From assembly GCF_000188695.1 (NCBI RefSeq), contig NW_004754913.1:289808-317307 (forward strand): DNA of 27,500 bases, written 5' to 3'. The notes below the pieces were generated by a model. The model was not told the origin of the DNA and searched no databases. It was given only the letters and a program-made list of their open reading frames with translations. Source of the stretch: Salpingoeca rosetta. Its lineage: Eukaryota; Opisthokonta; Choanoflagellata; Craspedida; Salpingoecidae. The translations under genes were made by a program, and so were the position numbers. Below are positions 1-18,324 of the stretch, piece after piece. The first letter of the stretch is position 1. Every line of letters begins with the position of its first letter.

Positions 1-61
<61 letters not shown>

Positions 62-62
62 C
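1..62. repeat. (AC)n microsatellite at window edge
   Basis: An almost pure AC run, probably within an intron of the partial SDR gene. Its true length is cut by the window edge. Confidence 0.95.
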
Positions 63-237
63 ATGCACAGTGCAGGAGACAGGGCAAAGGGGGGGGAGGT
101 TAGGCATTGTGCAAAGCGCGTTTGGGGGCACAAAAGCCATTTGGTCACGCAGTTGCAGTTGCATTTAGACAGACGCACGCCTGCTCGGTCACAAGGCAGT
201 GCGTATCGACGCCGTCGACACCAACAACGAGGCGCAC

Positions 238-707
238 CTTCAAGAACTCAACAGAGGCCGTGTCGTTTCGGCCAGTGAGCGTTGGGCCCATCACAAAGGC
301 AGGGTTGATGGTCACAAGCGTGTACTTGTCTTGTTGCTGCAGCAAACCACATGCGCGTGCGTCAGTGTGTGTGCGTGTGTGTGTGAATGAATGTGTCTGT
401 GTAAATGTGTGTGTGTGTACGTGGGTGTTTGCATGCATGCACATCACTTCATGCAGGACAAACGCCACACAAGGACACGTGGCAGAGGTGCAAATGGGTG
501 CAACACGATGCAAGTGGATGCAAATACGGCAGAGTGCAGCAGGGGCTACCTCGGCCATCTTCCATGCCGCTTCCTCAGCACGGCGCTTGCTGAGCGAATA
601 CGCTCCATCCTAAAAGGGTGAAGGAGGAAGGGAGTGTTAACAGGCTGGGGGGAGGGCATATCGAACGCGCAGCCAAACAGCTGCTTGCTTGCAAGCAGCC
701 GCCACAC

Positions 708-759
<52 letters not shown>

Positions 760-1783
760 ACAGGTGGTCACTCACGCTGAGGGTAGAGGTACGGTTCCAG
801 TCGTCCTCTGTGAACGGGGTGTCCTTATCATCGGCATAGCCTTCCACCGCCGCACACGACGATGTGAGCACCACGCGCTCCACGGAATCAGCCTTGGCCA
901 CGGCGTTGAGGACGTTCTCTGTGCCCTTCACCGCGGGGATCACAAAGTACTCCTCGGGGCTGCCGCGCTGTGGGTGCGTTGTAAGTCAAGCAAGAATCGG
1001 AACGGTTGTGAGTAGTGTGTGTGTGGCGTGTGGCGTGTGGCGTGTGGAGTATGAGCATGCCGGTTTGCCTGCCTTTCCTGGCTGTCCTGCTTGGCTTGCG
1101 TTGCGGTCTTCGGTCAGTGCGCCACGTGACACGCACACAAATACACACACGCACCGCCTGCAGCTGAAAGGGGCTTGCGGTGTGCAGGACGTATTTGCAG
1201 CCCTTGACAGCCTCGTCGAAGCTGCCTTCGTCCAGCAGGTCCGCCTTGACAAGCTCCAGTCGGTCTGCAGCTTGGGCCTTGGTTGGCAATCAATCCCACA
1301 GATTTGTAGCATGAGCTGTGGCACCAATCATAAGCTACACGACAAACAACGTCAAAAGCACACTCTCACACACACTCACTCGATCACGCACTCACACACA
1401 CTCACTCACTCACACTCACACACTCACACACACTCACTCACACTCACACACACACACACACACACTCACTCACTCACTCACGCACACACTCACACACGCA
1501 CTTTCTCCCATACCTTCTCGGCGATGGCCATCAAGACTTTGGTCTTGGCTTCGTTGGACGGGTCACGCACCGTGCCCCGCACATGGTAGCCAGCCTCCAG
1601 CAGTTGCTGCACAATGTGCGTGGCAATGTAGCCTGCGTGTTTGTTGATGTGTGCGACATGCAGTGTTGGTGCACGGTGTGAGCCAAGTGTATGAGACAAC
1701 TGGCGCATAACCAGGTGGTGGCGGCCCTAGCCCTCGCTCAGCCACGTACCAGAGGCGCCGGTCACACACACTCGCTCAGCCAT
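238..1783 (-). CDS. NAD(P)-dependent epimerase/dehydratase, dihydroflavonol/cinnamoyl-CoA reductase type (5' part; 3' end outside window)
   Basis: Exons read on the minus strand: 1783-1750, 1632-1514, 1277-1155, 967-776, 609-550 and 336-238. All junctions are GT-AG and in phase, giving 209 residues. Residues 8-15 are a Rossmann glycine motif, TGASGYIA (TGxxGxxG type with Ala in the last position). VRGTVRDP follows in the position where this family selects [13 protein letters not shown] and YSLSK (Tyr160, Lys164) supply the Ser-Tyr-Lys active site of extended SDRs, and [11 protein letters not shown] is the usual substrate-side loop. The family reduces a carbonyl or aldehyde with NADPH; the substrate cannot be told from sequence. 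Known members are about 310-340 aa, so roughly 110-130 residues are missing. Nothing in 1-237 resembles the next part, so the remaining exons lie left of the window. The last donor (AAG before gtgcgc) is the weakest call. Confidence 0.85.
709..757. repeat. (AC)n microsatellite, (GT)n in sense, SDR intron 4
   Basis: A pure dinucleotide run in the intron 775-610 of the SDR gene. In the transcript it is a GU tract about 20 nt after the gtgagt donor. Confidence 0.95.
1360..1500. repeat. (CACT)/(AC)n compound repeat, SDR intron 2
   Basis: Alternating CACT and AC units fill most of the intron 1513-1278. In the sense direction this is a GT/GAGT tract next to the gtatgg donor. Confidence 0.9.
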
Positions 1784-1977
1784 CTTGCTTGCTTGCTTTG
1801 CTTCTTGTGTGCCGTGATGCTGTGATATGGGGTGTCTTTGTTTGTTGCTTGCTTCAGCTGTTGTGTGCTGTTGCGCTTGATGACGATAGTGTTGCAGGTG
1901 GATTCGTTGCACTTTTAATGGCGACCAGTCAAAAAAGGGAGGTTGCACAACAAAGTGAGTGGTCTCGCAACACATGC
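1784..1977. promoter_or_regulatory. Short spacer between STN1-like stop and SDR start (tandem minus-strand genes)
   Basis: The 194 bp between the STN1-like stop codon and the SDR start codon must carry the terminator of one gene and the promoter of the next. CTTGCTTGCTTTGCTTCTTG-type low complexity lies directly in front of the SDR start. No recognisable element is seen. Confidence 0.35.
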
Positions 1978-2126
1978 TCACAATGGCTGCAGTGTGTGCG
2001 CGGGCACGGCTGCCATCGCCTCTGCCCAGTGCACTGCCTCTTCCACTGCCGTGATTTCGCCTGGGACGTGTGTGAGTGTGTGAGTGTGTGTTGTATGTGT
2101 GCGTTGTGTGTGTGTGTGTGTGTATG

Positions 2127-2193
<67 letters not shown>

Positions 2194-2477
2194 GCGTCGT
2201 ACATCCATGATGCATGTGTGTATGCTTCCGTGCGCTTGATAGCCAGGCATCTACATGCCGGCCACAAAGCACGCTACGATAGCAGAGACATCACACGCAC
2301 ACTTAGCCATTTCCCTCACACTGCCCTCACTCACTGATGCCGTGGGTGGTGAGCTGGCGTTTGCCGCGAAACACGGTGACGGCGCCCCACGCGAGCACGT
2401 GGCATCCCAACTCCAGGTTGAACCGTGCGTGCCGCTCGCTCTCATCCTGACAAGAACGAGGCGGTGTGTGTGTGTGT

Positions 2478-2544
<67 letters not shown>

Positions 2545-3332
2545 TGTGTGTATGTGAGTGAGTGAGTGAGTGAGTGAGTGAGTGAGTGAGTGAGTGAGTG
2601 AGTGAGTGACAGAGAGAGAGAGAGAGACAGACAGACAGAGAGACAGAGAGAGACAGAGAGAGAGACAGAGAGAGACAGAGTGAGTGAGAGTGAGTGTGTG
2701 TGTGTGTGTGTGAGTGGAAGATGAGGGGATGCCTATGCGTGCGTTCAGAGCTCGAGCATGAGCAGAAGTAGTCAGATGTCAAATAGGAAGGCAAGGACCA
2801 GTTCAAGCAGAGAAACCATATCATGGGTCCAGTGTTAGCACACCATCCCCACCACACATCATACCCGTCGCCAGACGATGCAGGGCACCTCTGCCGTCCC
2901 ATCGTCCACTTTTCATGCAAAGGCGACAAAACATGATTTTGATGACAGGCGGGGGAGGGGACAAAGAGAAAGTGTGTGTGTGTATGTTCAATCAACAAGG
3001 ACATTGGAGACAGAGACACATGCGCCACAACTCCAGCACCAATGAAATCCATCCCAAATCGAAGTAAACACACATACACACAGAAACACACAGACACACA
3101 CAAAAGCAAGCGCATACAGCAGCACCTTTGTAGGCGACAAAGTGGGTTCCTTTGTCGACTTCCGTCACGATTCCAGCGAGCATGGCCAACCGCACGTGGC
3201 GTCCATTTGGCAAACAAAGGCCATTGCCACCACCTCGAATTGGCAATGCACACACAAAGAAAGCAACAAGCATATGAGGAGCAAGTACAGGAAGTGTGTG
3301 TGCGTGCGTGTTTGTAGCGAGTGTACGCAATG

Positions 3333-3403
<71 letters not shown>

Positions 3404-3570
3404 GCTTTCGTACTTCCAGTGCTGCCTACGCCTCGGCCTTCTAGGAACGGCTTGAGGAGTTGCACATGGATGCCAAGCAGCCGCACGTACGCGCTGCGCC
3501 TTGTCATGACGGCAGTGGCATCACCATGACGCCTGCCACCACCACCATCGCCGCCACTGTCCTCCGCCAT
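1978..3570 (-). CDS. STN1: STN1-like OB-fold protein (CST telomere complex)
   Basis: Exons on the minus strand: 3570-3414, 3233-3126, 2908-2865, 2446-2335 and 2060-1978, all GT-AG and phase-consistent. Together they encode 167 aa ending in TGA. After an acidic/Gly-rich leader come LLGIHVQLLKPFL and then OB-fold strands: RHVRLAMLAGIVTEVDKGTH, FVAYK joined across an intron to VDDGTAEVPCIVW, and FNLELGCHVLAWGAVTVFRG. VDDGTxxxxCIVW and the RGxRQLTxHxIS ending are the hallmarks of the STN1 OB fold. The size matches plant-type STN1, which is essentially one OB fold, rather than animal STN1 with added winged helices. The inferred role is single-stranded telomeric DNA binding with CTC1/TEN1 and support of polymerase alpha-primase fill-in. 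It is transcribed divergently from CSTF3. An alternative start is the internal Met at residue 22. Another nucleic-acid-binding OB protein remains possible. Confidence 0.7.
2126..2195. repeat. (GTT)n trinucleotide repeat, STN1-like intron 4
   Basis: About 23 GTT units, read as CAA in the STN1-like transcript, within the intron 2334-2061. The same motif encodes polyglutamine in the giant gene. Confidence 0.95.
2464..2717. repeat. Compound (GT)/(GAGT)/(GA)/(CAGA) repeat, STN1-like intron 3
   Basis: About 250 bp of successive simple repeats. In the STN1-like sense direction the last part before the acceptor at 2447 is (AC)n. Confidence 0.95.
3331..3402. repeat. (AC)n microsatellite, (GT)n in sense, STN1-like intron 1
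   Basis: About 36 AC units lie just downstream of the gtacga donor of STN1-like exon 1, so the transcript carries a long GU tract at its 5' splice site. Confidence 0.95.
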
Positions 3571-3696
3571 CCAACAACAGACAACGGCAGTTGGCAAAAC
3601 CCGTTGTGGCAAAAGTCACCCAAGAGTGGGCAAAATCAGCGTGTGTTGGTAAAATCAACTGCAACGAGCACAAGAGACACGAACAAGACACTGACG
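3571..3696. promoter_or_regulatory. Divergent promoter between the STN1-like gene and CSTF3
   Basis: Only 126 bp separate the two inferred start codons, so both 5' UTRs and core promoters must fit here or overlap. No TATA box or other core element is evident to me. The call rests on gene geometry only. Confidence 0.45.
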
Positions 3697-10113
<6,417 letters not shown>

Positions 10114-10151
10114 GAGCAAGAGCAATCCAACACCCCTCGACAACCTCATCC

Positions 10152-12072
10152 ATGGCCAACGAGGAAGAGCAAGCGCTGCTGAGCCGCGCTGCATGGATGT
10201 ACCCACTGGCATCAAGGCAGGCCGTCTTGGACCTGATCTCAGAGCAGACGGAGGGCGTGTTTGGCGTGAGGTCAAGTGGCACATACCCAGGCTGCTTCGT
10301 CCTGTGTCTCAGGTACCGTTCCTGTTGTTGTTGTGGTGGTGGTGATGGAAGCGAGGAAGTTGATGATGGTGTGTGGCTGTGATGTGCGATGGGGGATGGG
10401 ATGGGAAGACCTGGCTGGAACAAGCATGTGTACGCAGTCTTCATGTCACACGCACATATGTAACAACACACTCTCGCTCACTCACTCTCGCTCACTCACA
10501 CTCTCGCTCACTCACACTCACACTCACTCACACTTACATACACATACGCACTCACACACACACACATACGCACATACGCGCACACACATAACTGCAGCGA
10601 GGCTGGCACACCACGAGAGTATCTGATCAAACGCCGCAGCGACGATGGCGCATACCATGTCGAGTATTCCAGGCATGCGTTCTCCTCTCTGCCCGATCTC
10701 ATCGCCTATTACAGGTTTGCCGACGACGGTGGAGTGCGCCAAGCAATCGAGAATGCAATGGCTTGTTGTTTCTTTTTGTCTTTTGCGTTGTTTAGTTGTC
10801 TTGTGGACTGGGCTGGCAATCGATGTCCCATTGTGGTTTGCATCAATGTTGTTGTGCACTGTGCAGGTGTATCAGCGTGTCAGTGAATGGCGGGTCTTGA
10901 CGTCTGTTGTCCCGAGCAGGCATGGACAGCATGTTAGCTGAGCTGCTCCACCGCTGTCTTTCCTGCACTCATGCGCTTGTTCACTCTGCTCGGAACTTGT
11001 GAACATGCAGCACACCCAAGGGCGCAAGTGACCTCAATGGTGTTGTCTTGCGGCTTGACATCCGACCAGTGGTAAGCCTGCTCCATGCTGCTTGGCCGTG
11101 CAGTGCTCGCCAATAGGTCAATGACCTACAGTCACGCATCCTTGTGGCTTACCAACATCCGAACAGCTTTTTTGCAAGTGCACATGTAAAGATGCACGGC
11201 TTCTCAACACAAAGTACACATTCACTCTTAACCTCTTAACCTTGCACACCACTCCCATTCATGTTCACGACACTCGCATTCATGTTCACGCTCACACACA
11301 CATTCTCACACACATCCTCACACACATCCTCACACACACACACATACACATACACCCTCACACACACACACCCTCTCACACACCCTCTCAACCATCCCCC
11401 TCTGTTCCACATGCAAACGCGTTGCAGAGCACGCTTGTGCGACAGGTAAACTCGAGTGCTGATACGAGCTGGACCCATTCGTGGGGGTCTCCACAGCCCC
11501 AGCCGTCCCCGTCAACGGTGCATGATGTGAGTGGTGTCAGTGGCACAGGGGATAGCCAGCTGCTTTTGCAGCAAGACTACGCACAGCAGCCGCATGCACG
11601 GCAGCATTCAAACGCAGCACCGGCGCCACCACACTCACACGAGAGGCTGTCGCCGAGCACCGTGGGGTCCAGCACGCGCCTGGTTGGAACAGAGGTGCTG
11701 AGTCCAAGCCGCAGCAGATACGTACCCGATGAGCACGAGTACGAACACCTGCAGACGCAGTTTGTTGCCTCGTCCGATGTGACGAGTAGCGCAATTGCAA
11801 CGCCCAACACCACAGGCGGCAGCACCGGCAGCCGTATGCACGGAAGCAGGCTGGTGCTGGTGGAAACCGACCCCTCCAGCGCTGCACTCTCGACCAGCCC
11901 GGCATCGCTGGTGTCCCCACAGGCCCCCGTCTACCACACCACCACAACCACGCAGTATTACTTTGAGCTGGAGCCCGTCGATGGCGAGTTTGACGATGAT
12001 TTTGACCCGAGCGAACATCGTGGTGGTGTTGGCCCTGAAGCGCAAGCTCGGGACCCACCCGTTTCACTTTAG
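10152..12072 (+). CDS. SH2-domain protein with disordered, tyrosine-containing tail
   Basis: Exons 10152-10312, 10598-10714, 11011-11071 and 11428-12072 join in phase to give 327 aa. The SH2 domain spans about residues 14-113: WMYPLASRQAVLDLI (alpha A), GVFGVRSSGTYPGCFVL (beta B, with Arg40 in FGVR where most SH2 domains have FLVR), REYLIKRR, AYHVEYSRHAFSSLPDLIAY (His74 at the beta D pocket position) and GVVLRLDIRPV (closing strand). Arg40 is retained, so phosphotyrosine binding is expected. Residues 114-327 are low complexity, rich in S, T, P and Q. They hold tyrosines in acidic settings (RYVPDEHEYEHLQ, QYYFELEPVDGEF) that could be kinase sites. No kinase, SH3 or membrane segment is visible, so an adaptor role is inferred. 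The start is the Met 13 residues before the domain. Unannotated upstream exons or a fusion to CSTF3 are not excluded. Confidence 0.8.
10465..10590. repeat. (CTCA)/(AC)n low-complexity tract, SH2 gene intron 1
   Basis: CTCGCTCACTCACAC-type units pass into AC units and end just before the acceptor at 10597. Confidence 0.85.
11290..11395. repeat. (CACACATCCT)/(AC)n tract, SH2 gene intron 3
   Basis: About 100 bp of AC-rich decamer-like units shortly before the acceptor at 11427. Confidence 0.85.
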
Positions 12073-12823
12073 CCGCGCACATGTTGTCGTGTTGTTATTG
12101 TCGGTGACTTTGCTCGTGCATATGTGAGTGCTTTGGCATGCATGTAACGCGCAATTTGTTGCTTATTTGTTTCACACAAGACCTCATCCGCCTGCCCATC
12201 GTACTCGCATGTGTTCGTCTGGACGGCTATTGCATTTGCGTGCTGCACCACCTGTTTCGCCATGCGAAGTATGTTCTTGCTTTTCCTGCTGTCCGTGCTC
12301 GCCTGTGATTTTGCAATGCGCGCACGTGCATCGTTGTTCTTTCTTGTTGTTCCCCTGTTTGCTCTGTGTGGCCTTTTCCCTCTGTCCTCCCTGCTGGAGT
12401 ACAACTGCGTATGCAAGTGGCCCACTCCTCCACTCACTCCAGCACTCATCAAGCATAAACGCTCGTTCGTGACAGAGGCAGGCAGGGGTCGTGCGGCGTC
12501 CATAGTTGTGGTGTGTTTGATGTTAACGGGAGAGACAAAAGAAGCACACAACGGGACAACAGACAGCAACAGAGGCTGAGGATGACTCAAAGGTTCAAAG
12601 AACTCATGTCATCACCGAACAATCTTGTTCGCATGCATGCAAACTGGGGAAGAGCGAATACATTGTCTGGGTGGAAGCGCAAGTGGACATGCACTGGAAG
12701 GAAGTTTGAAAATGTACGAAAGCAGACAAGCCGCAGGTCTTTGGTGTACGCATTTCCATGAATGATGAAACTGATGAAAGGACGCCACACCCACACCCAC
12801 ACCCACACACCCACACACACCCA

Positions 12824-12873
<50 letters not shown>

Positions 12874-12890
12874 CGCACGCACGCACAGAG
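12073..12890. other. Convergent 3' region, no gene seen
   Basis: This stretch lies between the stop of the SH2 gene and the stop of the Hint gene, which converge. Short open frames exist on both strands but show no family motif, no consistent splice structure and no coding-like composition. 12781-12887 is a (CCCACA)/(CA)n tract just past the Hint stop. No canonical AATAAA is obvious. Confidence 0.6.
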
Positions 12891-14005
12891 TTAGCTGATG
12901 TAAGTGGGAATGAGGTCGAGCATCTCTTGCTCGGAGAAGATGTGGCCTTGCGCAAGCTTCTGGCCAATGTAGCCAAGAAGGCCGCCAAAGTCAATCGTCT
13001 TGTCGCTGACGTTTGCCTGGACAATGAGGCGGGCGCGCTCCGCCACAAATGGGTGTAGGCCAACAGGGAAGTCACTGCCAGGGGTGGGCACGCTGAAGCG
13101 GGCGTCGTCGTTCTGCCAGATTGGGGCGTTCAGCTTGCGCAGGGCCTCCGCGGATGCGAGGAAGGCAAAAGAGGACGCAAACACGTCGTCCACAAACAGC
13201 GTGGAGCCGTCGTTGGTGACGGGCGAGTAGAACTCATTGTACGTCGTCTCCGTGATGCTGGTGATGGCGACGGTGTACACAAAGCCGGCGTCGTCGTAGC
13301 GCACAAGGCGGTCGCCAACAACAAAGTCCTCTGCAAATATGAAGTCGCCGGCGGGCTTGGTGGTGGATGCGTTGGACACATCCACATCCTCGCCAGCGCG
13401 AAAGATGAAGTGGTCGGGGGTCGAGGTGAGCACACTGGCGTTACCGTCCTTGTCCGTGTAGTGCAGCTCCACAAAGGGGCTGGTCTTGTTGTGCTGGACG
13501 TTGATGAATGTCTTCATGTCGCAGTAGGCCAGGCTGTTGCCGTTCGAAGCCGACAAGCACAGCACATGGTCGCCAGTCTTGAGGTCGCGCAGCTGCACAC
13601 GCTCTCCACTCTCCAAGATGACCTCGGCCCAGCCAGGAAAGCAGGGGGCGGTGGAAGGCGGGTCTGTGGCAATGAGTGGGCACAGTTGGGTGCTGTCAGA
13701 GGGGCGCGCGCTGCACACGTGAGTGAATGCGCCGTCCAGCTGGCCGGTTGTTACGCTGACGTTAACTCCTGTTTCCGAAGCGGCTTCCAAAGCAGCGTAA
13801 TCAGCCCCGTACGTGCCATTTGAGAGCGCGATGCTCCAAAAGTCGTTCTCGGACGACGTGAGGTTCTCGTACATTGCAGCAGGGTTGCTCCGCAGCGCAA
13901 CGCATCGGATGGTGTTGCCAGTGTCGATACCAATCACAGTGAACATGATGTGATCCCCATTCGTCAGCTCTGCCGTGGGAGTTGCCAATGTTGGGCAGGC
14001 TTGCG

Positions 14006-14055
<50 letters not shown>

Positions 14056-14069
14056 GCTGCTGCTGCTGC

Positions 14070-14136
<67 letters not shown>

Positions 14137-14970
14137 GCTGCTGCTGTTGTTGTTGTTGTTGCCGTTGTGGTCGCTGCCGTTGTTGCCGAGGTAGCTGTGG
14201 TGGTGGTGGTTGTTTCCGCAAAGTCGCTGGTCATGTATGCGCACCGAGACCTGAGATTATGGTGTACCGCGAGAGAGGCGTACGTGAGTGCACGTGTGTT
14301 GGTTGGGGTGGCTGGAAGTGGGGCAAGCGCTGTGGAACAAGGGCTATGCTTCATTTGCCTGCAAGCACGGGCCTGCGAGCAAGCAAGTTTGGTGAGCGAG
14401 TCCCTTGCTGTGTGGTGGACTTACAGGCATGTAGCATTGGCCATGGGACAGCCCTGCACGCAGGCGGTGAGATCCGTCGTGCTCATCAGGTTGACATGAT
14501 GGCCCAGCTGCACGACACACGTGCCGAAAGCCGTCAGGTTGCTGACATACTGAACACCGCAAAGATCGCAACAAACAACAGTTGAGGTGAGTAAGCACTG
14601 GAGGAACAGGATGACAGCAAGGTCAAAGCATCATGAGCTCATCAGCTATCAAGGGAATGGGGGCGCTGGAGTGCGCGCACGTAGATACGCACACACACAC
14701 ACACACCTGAGTTGCGCATTGCGAGGCGGAGGCTTGAAAGGCCTTGGCGGCAGCTGTGCCATTGTCATCCTCACTGCCATAAACGACGGCAAGGGGTACG
14801 GCAACGGCAGCACTCACCACCAGCATGACAGCGATGGCTGCAATCACAGGATGCGCCGCCAAGCAGCCGCTGGAGGAGGACTGAGACGCACTGCCCGCAT
14901 TGCCGCTTTGTTGTTTGCCAACTTCGGGCATCTCAATCGAAACGGCTTGCTCCTGATCCTTGCCTCCCAT
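12891..14970 (-). CDS. Type II membrane protein with Thr-rich stalk and hedgehog-type Hint (Hog) domain
   Basis: Exons on the minus strand: 14970-14707, 14549-14425 and 14250-12891, giving 582 aa ending in TAA. Residues 1-40 are polar and 41-64 form one hydrophobic helix (PVIAAIAVMLVVSAAVAVPL), so it is probably a type II signal anchor. A Cys-containing, N-glycosylation-prone region follows (TQYVSNLTAFGTCVVQLGHH, QGCPMANATC). Next comes a mucin-like run of Thr/Ala at about 143-215, encoded by ACA/ACG repeats. The Hint domain starts at Cys333 (CFPGWAEVILESGERVQLRD), continues with the block-B motif TPDH (Thr407, His410) and ends near LFVDDVFASSF, which mirrors the Hog ending. About 80 further residues follow. 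Hint domains cleave the chain before the Cys through a thioester. No hedgehog signalling domain is present. An Asn sits at 380 where hedgehogs carry the cholesterol-activating Asp, by hand alignment. The start Met is chosen for the anchor context. Confidence 0.83.
14001..14163. repeat. (GTT)/(GCT)n repeat coding for the Thr/Ala stalk of the Hint protein
   Basis: On the sense (minus) strand this reads ACA and GCA triplets, i.e. Thr and Ala, in frame with the Hint domain downstream. Length variation here would change the stalk length. Confidence 0.93.
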
Positions 14971-15700
14971 TGTGGCTGTTACCCTGATTCCTTTGTCCTT
15001 GGTAGCTGCTTGGAGAAGGCTCGTTGGCTTGCTTTGGAGTGGGAGAAATAGGAAGGATTTGTTGAAGGAAAGACGTTCAACGGTGTTGTCAAAGTGGATG
15101 TGAGATTGATCACAGATGGAAGAAAGCCAGCACAAAGGGCAATGAAGAGGACAAACCGACTGGAGCAGTAAGTGTGGTCATGTAACACGTATCCGCCGTG
15201 GATTCCAACACTCACACGGCGACGCACCTGCTTTGCTGCTTTGCTGCTTTGCTGCTTTGCTTGCTTTGCTGCTTTGCTGCTTGCAGTGTTTGTGGCGTCG
15301 CAACTTGTATTGGAGGACAACAAAACTGCTGGTGATCGCAGCCGTTGTTGTTTTTCTCTCTCTGACGAGCGCTGATGTAACCGGCATGACGACGACGTGT
15401 TGCTGTGCTGCTGTGCTGAGCACTCCTCTTTCGTGGCGCGCAAACAGAAGGGACACAGCGTTCGTCACAGGTCCAGGCGGCCTTGAAGCGCGTTGAAGTG
15501 CGTTGAAGCGCGTGTGACGAGTCGGTAGGATTTGGAGTAAGAGCTTCAAGAACATACATTCACCGACAGCATAAACTATCCGGATTTGCGAAAACACGCT
15601 GCTTCTTGCCTGCAAACCACAAGCCAAAAAAACGACCGCGCTGCCTTGGTTTGTGGTTTGTCCGCGCACGCAACCCACCCACCCGCCTGAGGCGACCGAC

Positions 15701-15733
<33 letters not shown>

Positions 15734-15817
15734 GATCATCGTCCAACGAACCAAAAGAACACACACACACGTCCGTCCGTCCGTCCAGCACTCTCAGACA
15801 GACAGCCGGCTGGCATC
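14971..15817. promoter_or_regulatory. Divergent intergenic region between the Hint gene and the zinc-finger/E2 gene
   Basis: The 847 bp between the two inferred start codons must hold both promoters and 5' UTRs. Visible structures are a CTGCTTTG-type tract near 15231-15285 and a (CAAG)n run near 15699-15731. A short GCGTTGAA repetition (GCGCGTTGAAGTGCGTTGAA) lies near 15487-15510. I see no exon with family resemblance here. Confidence 0.45.
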
Positions 15818-17596
<1,779 letters not shown>

Positions 17597-17973
17597 CACG
17601 CGTGCGTGTGTGCACGCGTATGCCTAAAGTCCATTGTAGATGCATGTACTTCTCCCAGTTTCCCTTGTGTCTGTGTTTCCGTGCTGTCATATCCTTCTTC
17701 CTTTCCTTGATACCACACACACACACACACACACACACTAGCTAGCATTGCTGTTGATATTACGCCCACATCCTCCCCCCTTTATGATTGCTGCTGCTTG
17801 TATTGTGATGATGAATGATGTAAACGATGCTATTGACACCAAGTGGACGGGACACATGGTTTATGATCACTGCTGGAACCGAACCGAAACGAATGGAGTT
17901 AAGGGTCTAAGCTGGGTATGCACATGACACACACACACACACATACACACACACACACACACACACTCACCTC

Positions 17974-18051
17974 CATATTTTCATGTGTTTCGAAGTTTGG
18001 CGTCTTGTTTGGTAGCTGTTACCAAGGCTAGTGTGGACACACGCATGTGAG
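17974..18051. repeat. 78-bp direct repeat, copy A
   Basis: Shares the cores CGTCTTGTTTGGTAGCTGT and ACACACGCATGTGAG with copy B at 18246-18324, with scattered differences in between. Both copies are preceded by AC runs. Confidence 0.8.
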
Positions 18052-18214
18052 GTGGCAATAGGACAGACCCCAATAGGACCAAAAGGCGTATCTTGTCGAG
18101 AGTACTGTTTCTTCTCTAAGCTAAGGTACTGCCCCTATGTGTTGAGTATTGAGGACCTCGGTTACATCTCCCCATCGTCCGACCGCGTATCTGATTAGGA
18201 CACACACACACACA

Positions 18215-18245
<31 letters not shown>

Positions 18246-18250
<5 letters not shown>

Positions 18251-18324
18251 TGTCATGTGTTGCGAAGGTTGCCGTCTTGTTTGGTAGCTGTCACGATAGG
18301 CAAGTGTGAACACACGCATGTGAG
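18246..18324. repeat. 78-bp direct repeat, copy B
   Basis: Partner of copy A at 17974-18051, 272 bp away in the same orientation, about 85% identical by eye. It is flanked on the right by a further AC/AGAC tract. Confidence 0.8.

Noticed and set aside
3060..3240. RNase P subunit POP4-like match for the RHVRLAML segment
   Set aside because: The next exon supplies VDDGTAEVPCIVW and the last exons the RQLTTHGIS ending, which fit STN1 and not POP4.
2327..3400. 357-codon minus-strand open frame
   Set aside because: Mostly Cys-Val, His-Thr and Ser-Leu runs from (AC), (GA) and (GAGT) repeats; only the STN1-like exon near its end is supported.
10715..11010. Exon starting at 10867 (after tgtgcag) as third SH2 exon
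   Set aside because: It would end the protein after a few residues. The acceptor at 11010 gives the expected closing SH2 strand GVVLRLDIRPV in phase.
12128..12590. Hydrophobic small open frame (about 120 codons) with membrane-like stretch
   Set aside because: It lies in the convergent 3' region, both strands are open over the same bases and no family or start context supports it.
15172..15723. Candidate small genes in the Hint/E2 intergenic region
   Set aside because: Frames on both strands are composed of CTGCTTTG/AAGC repeats, with no motif, no splice support and no preferred strand.
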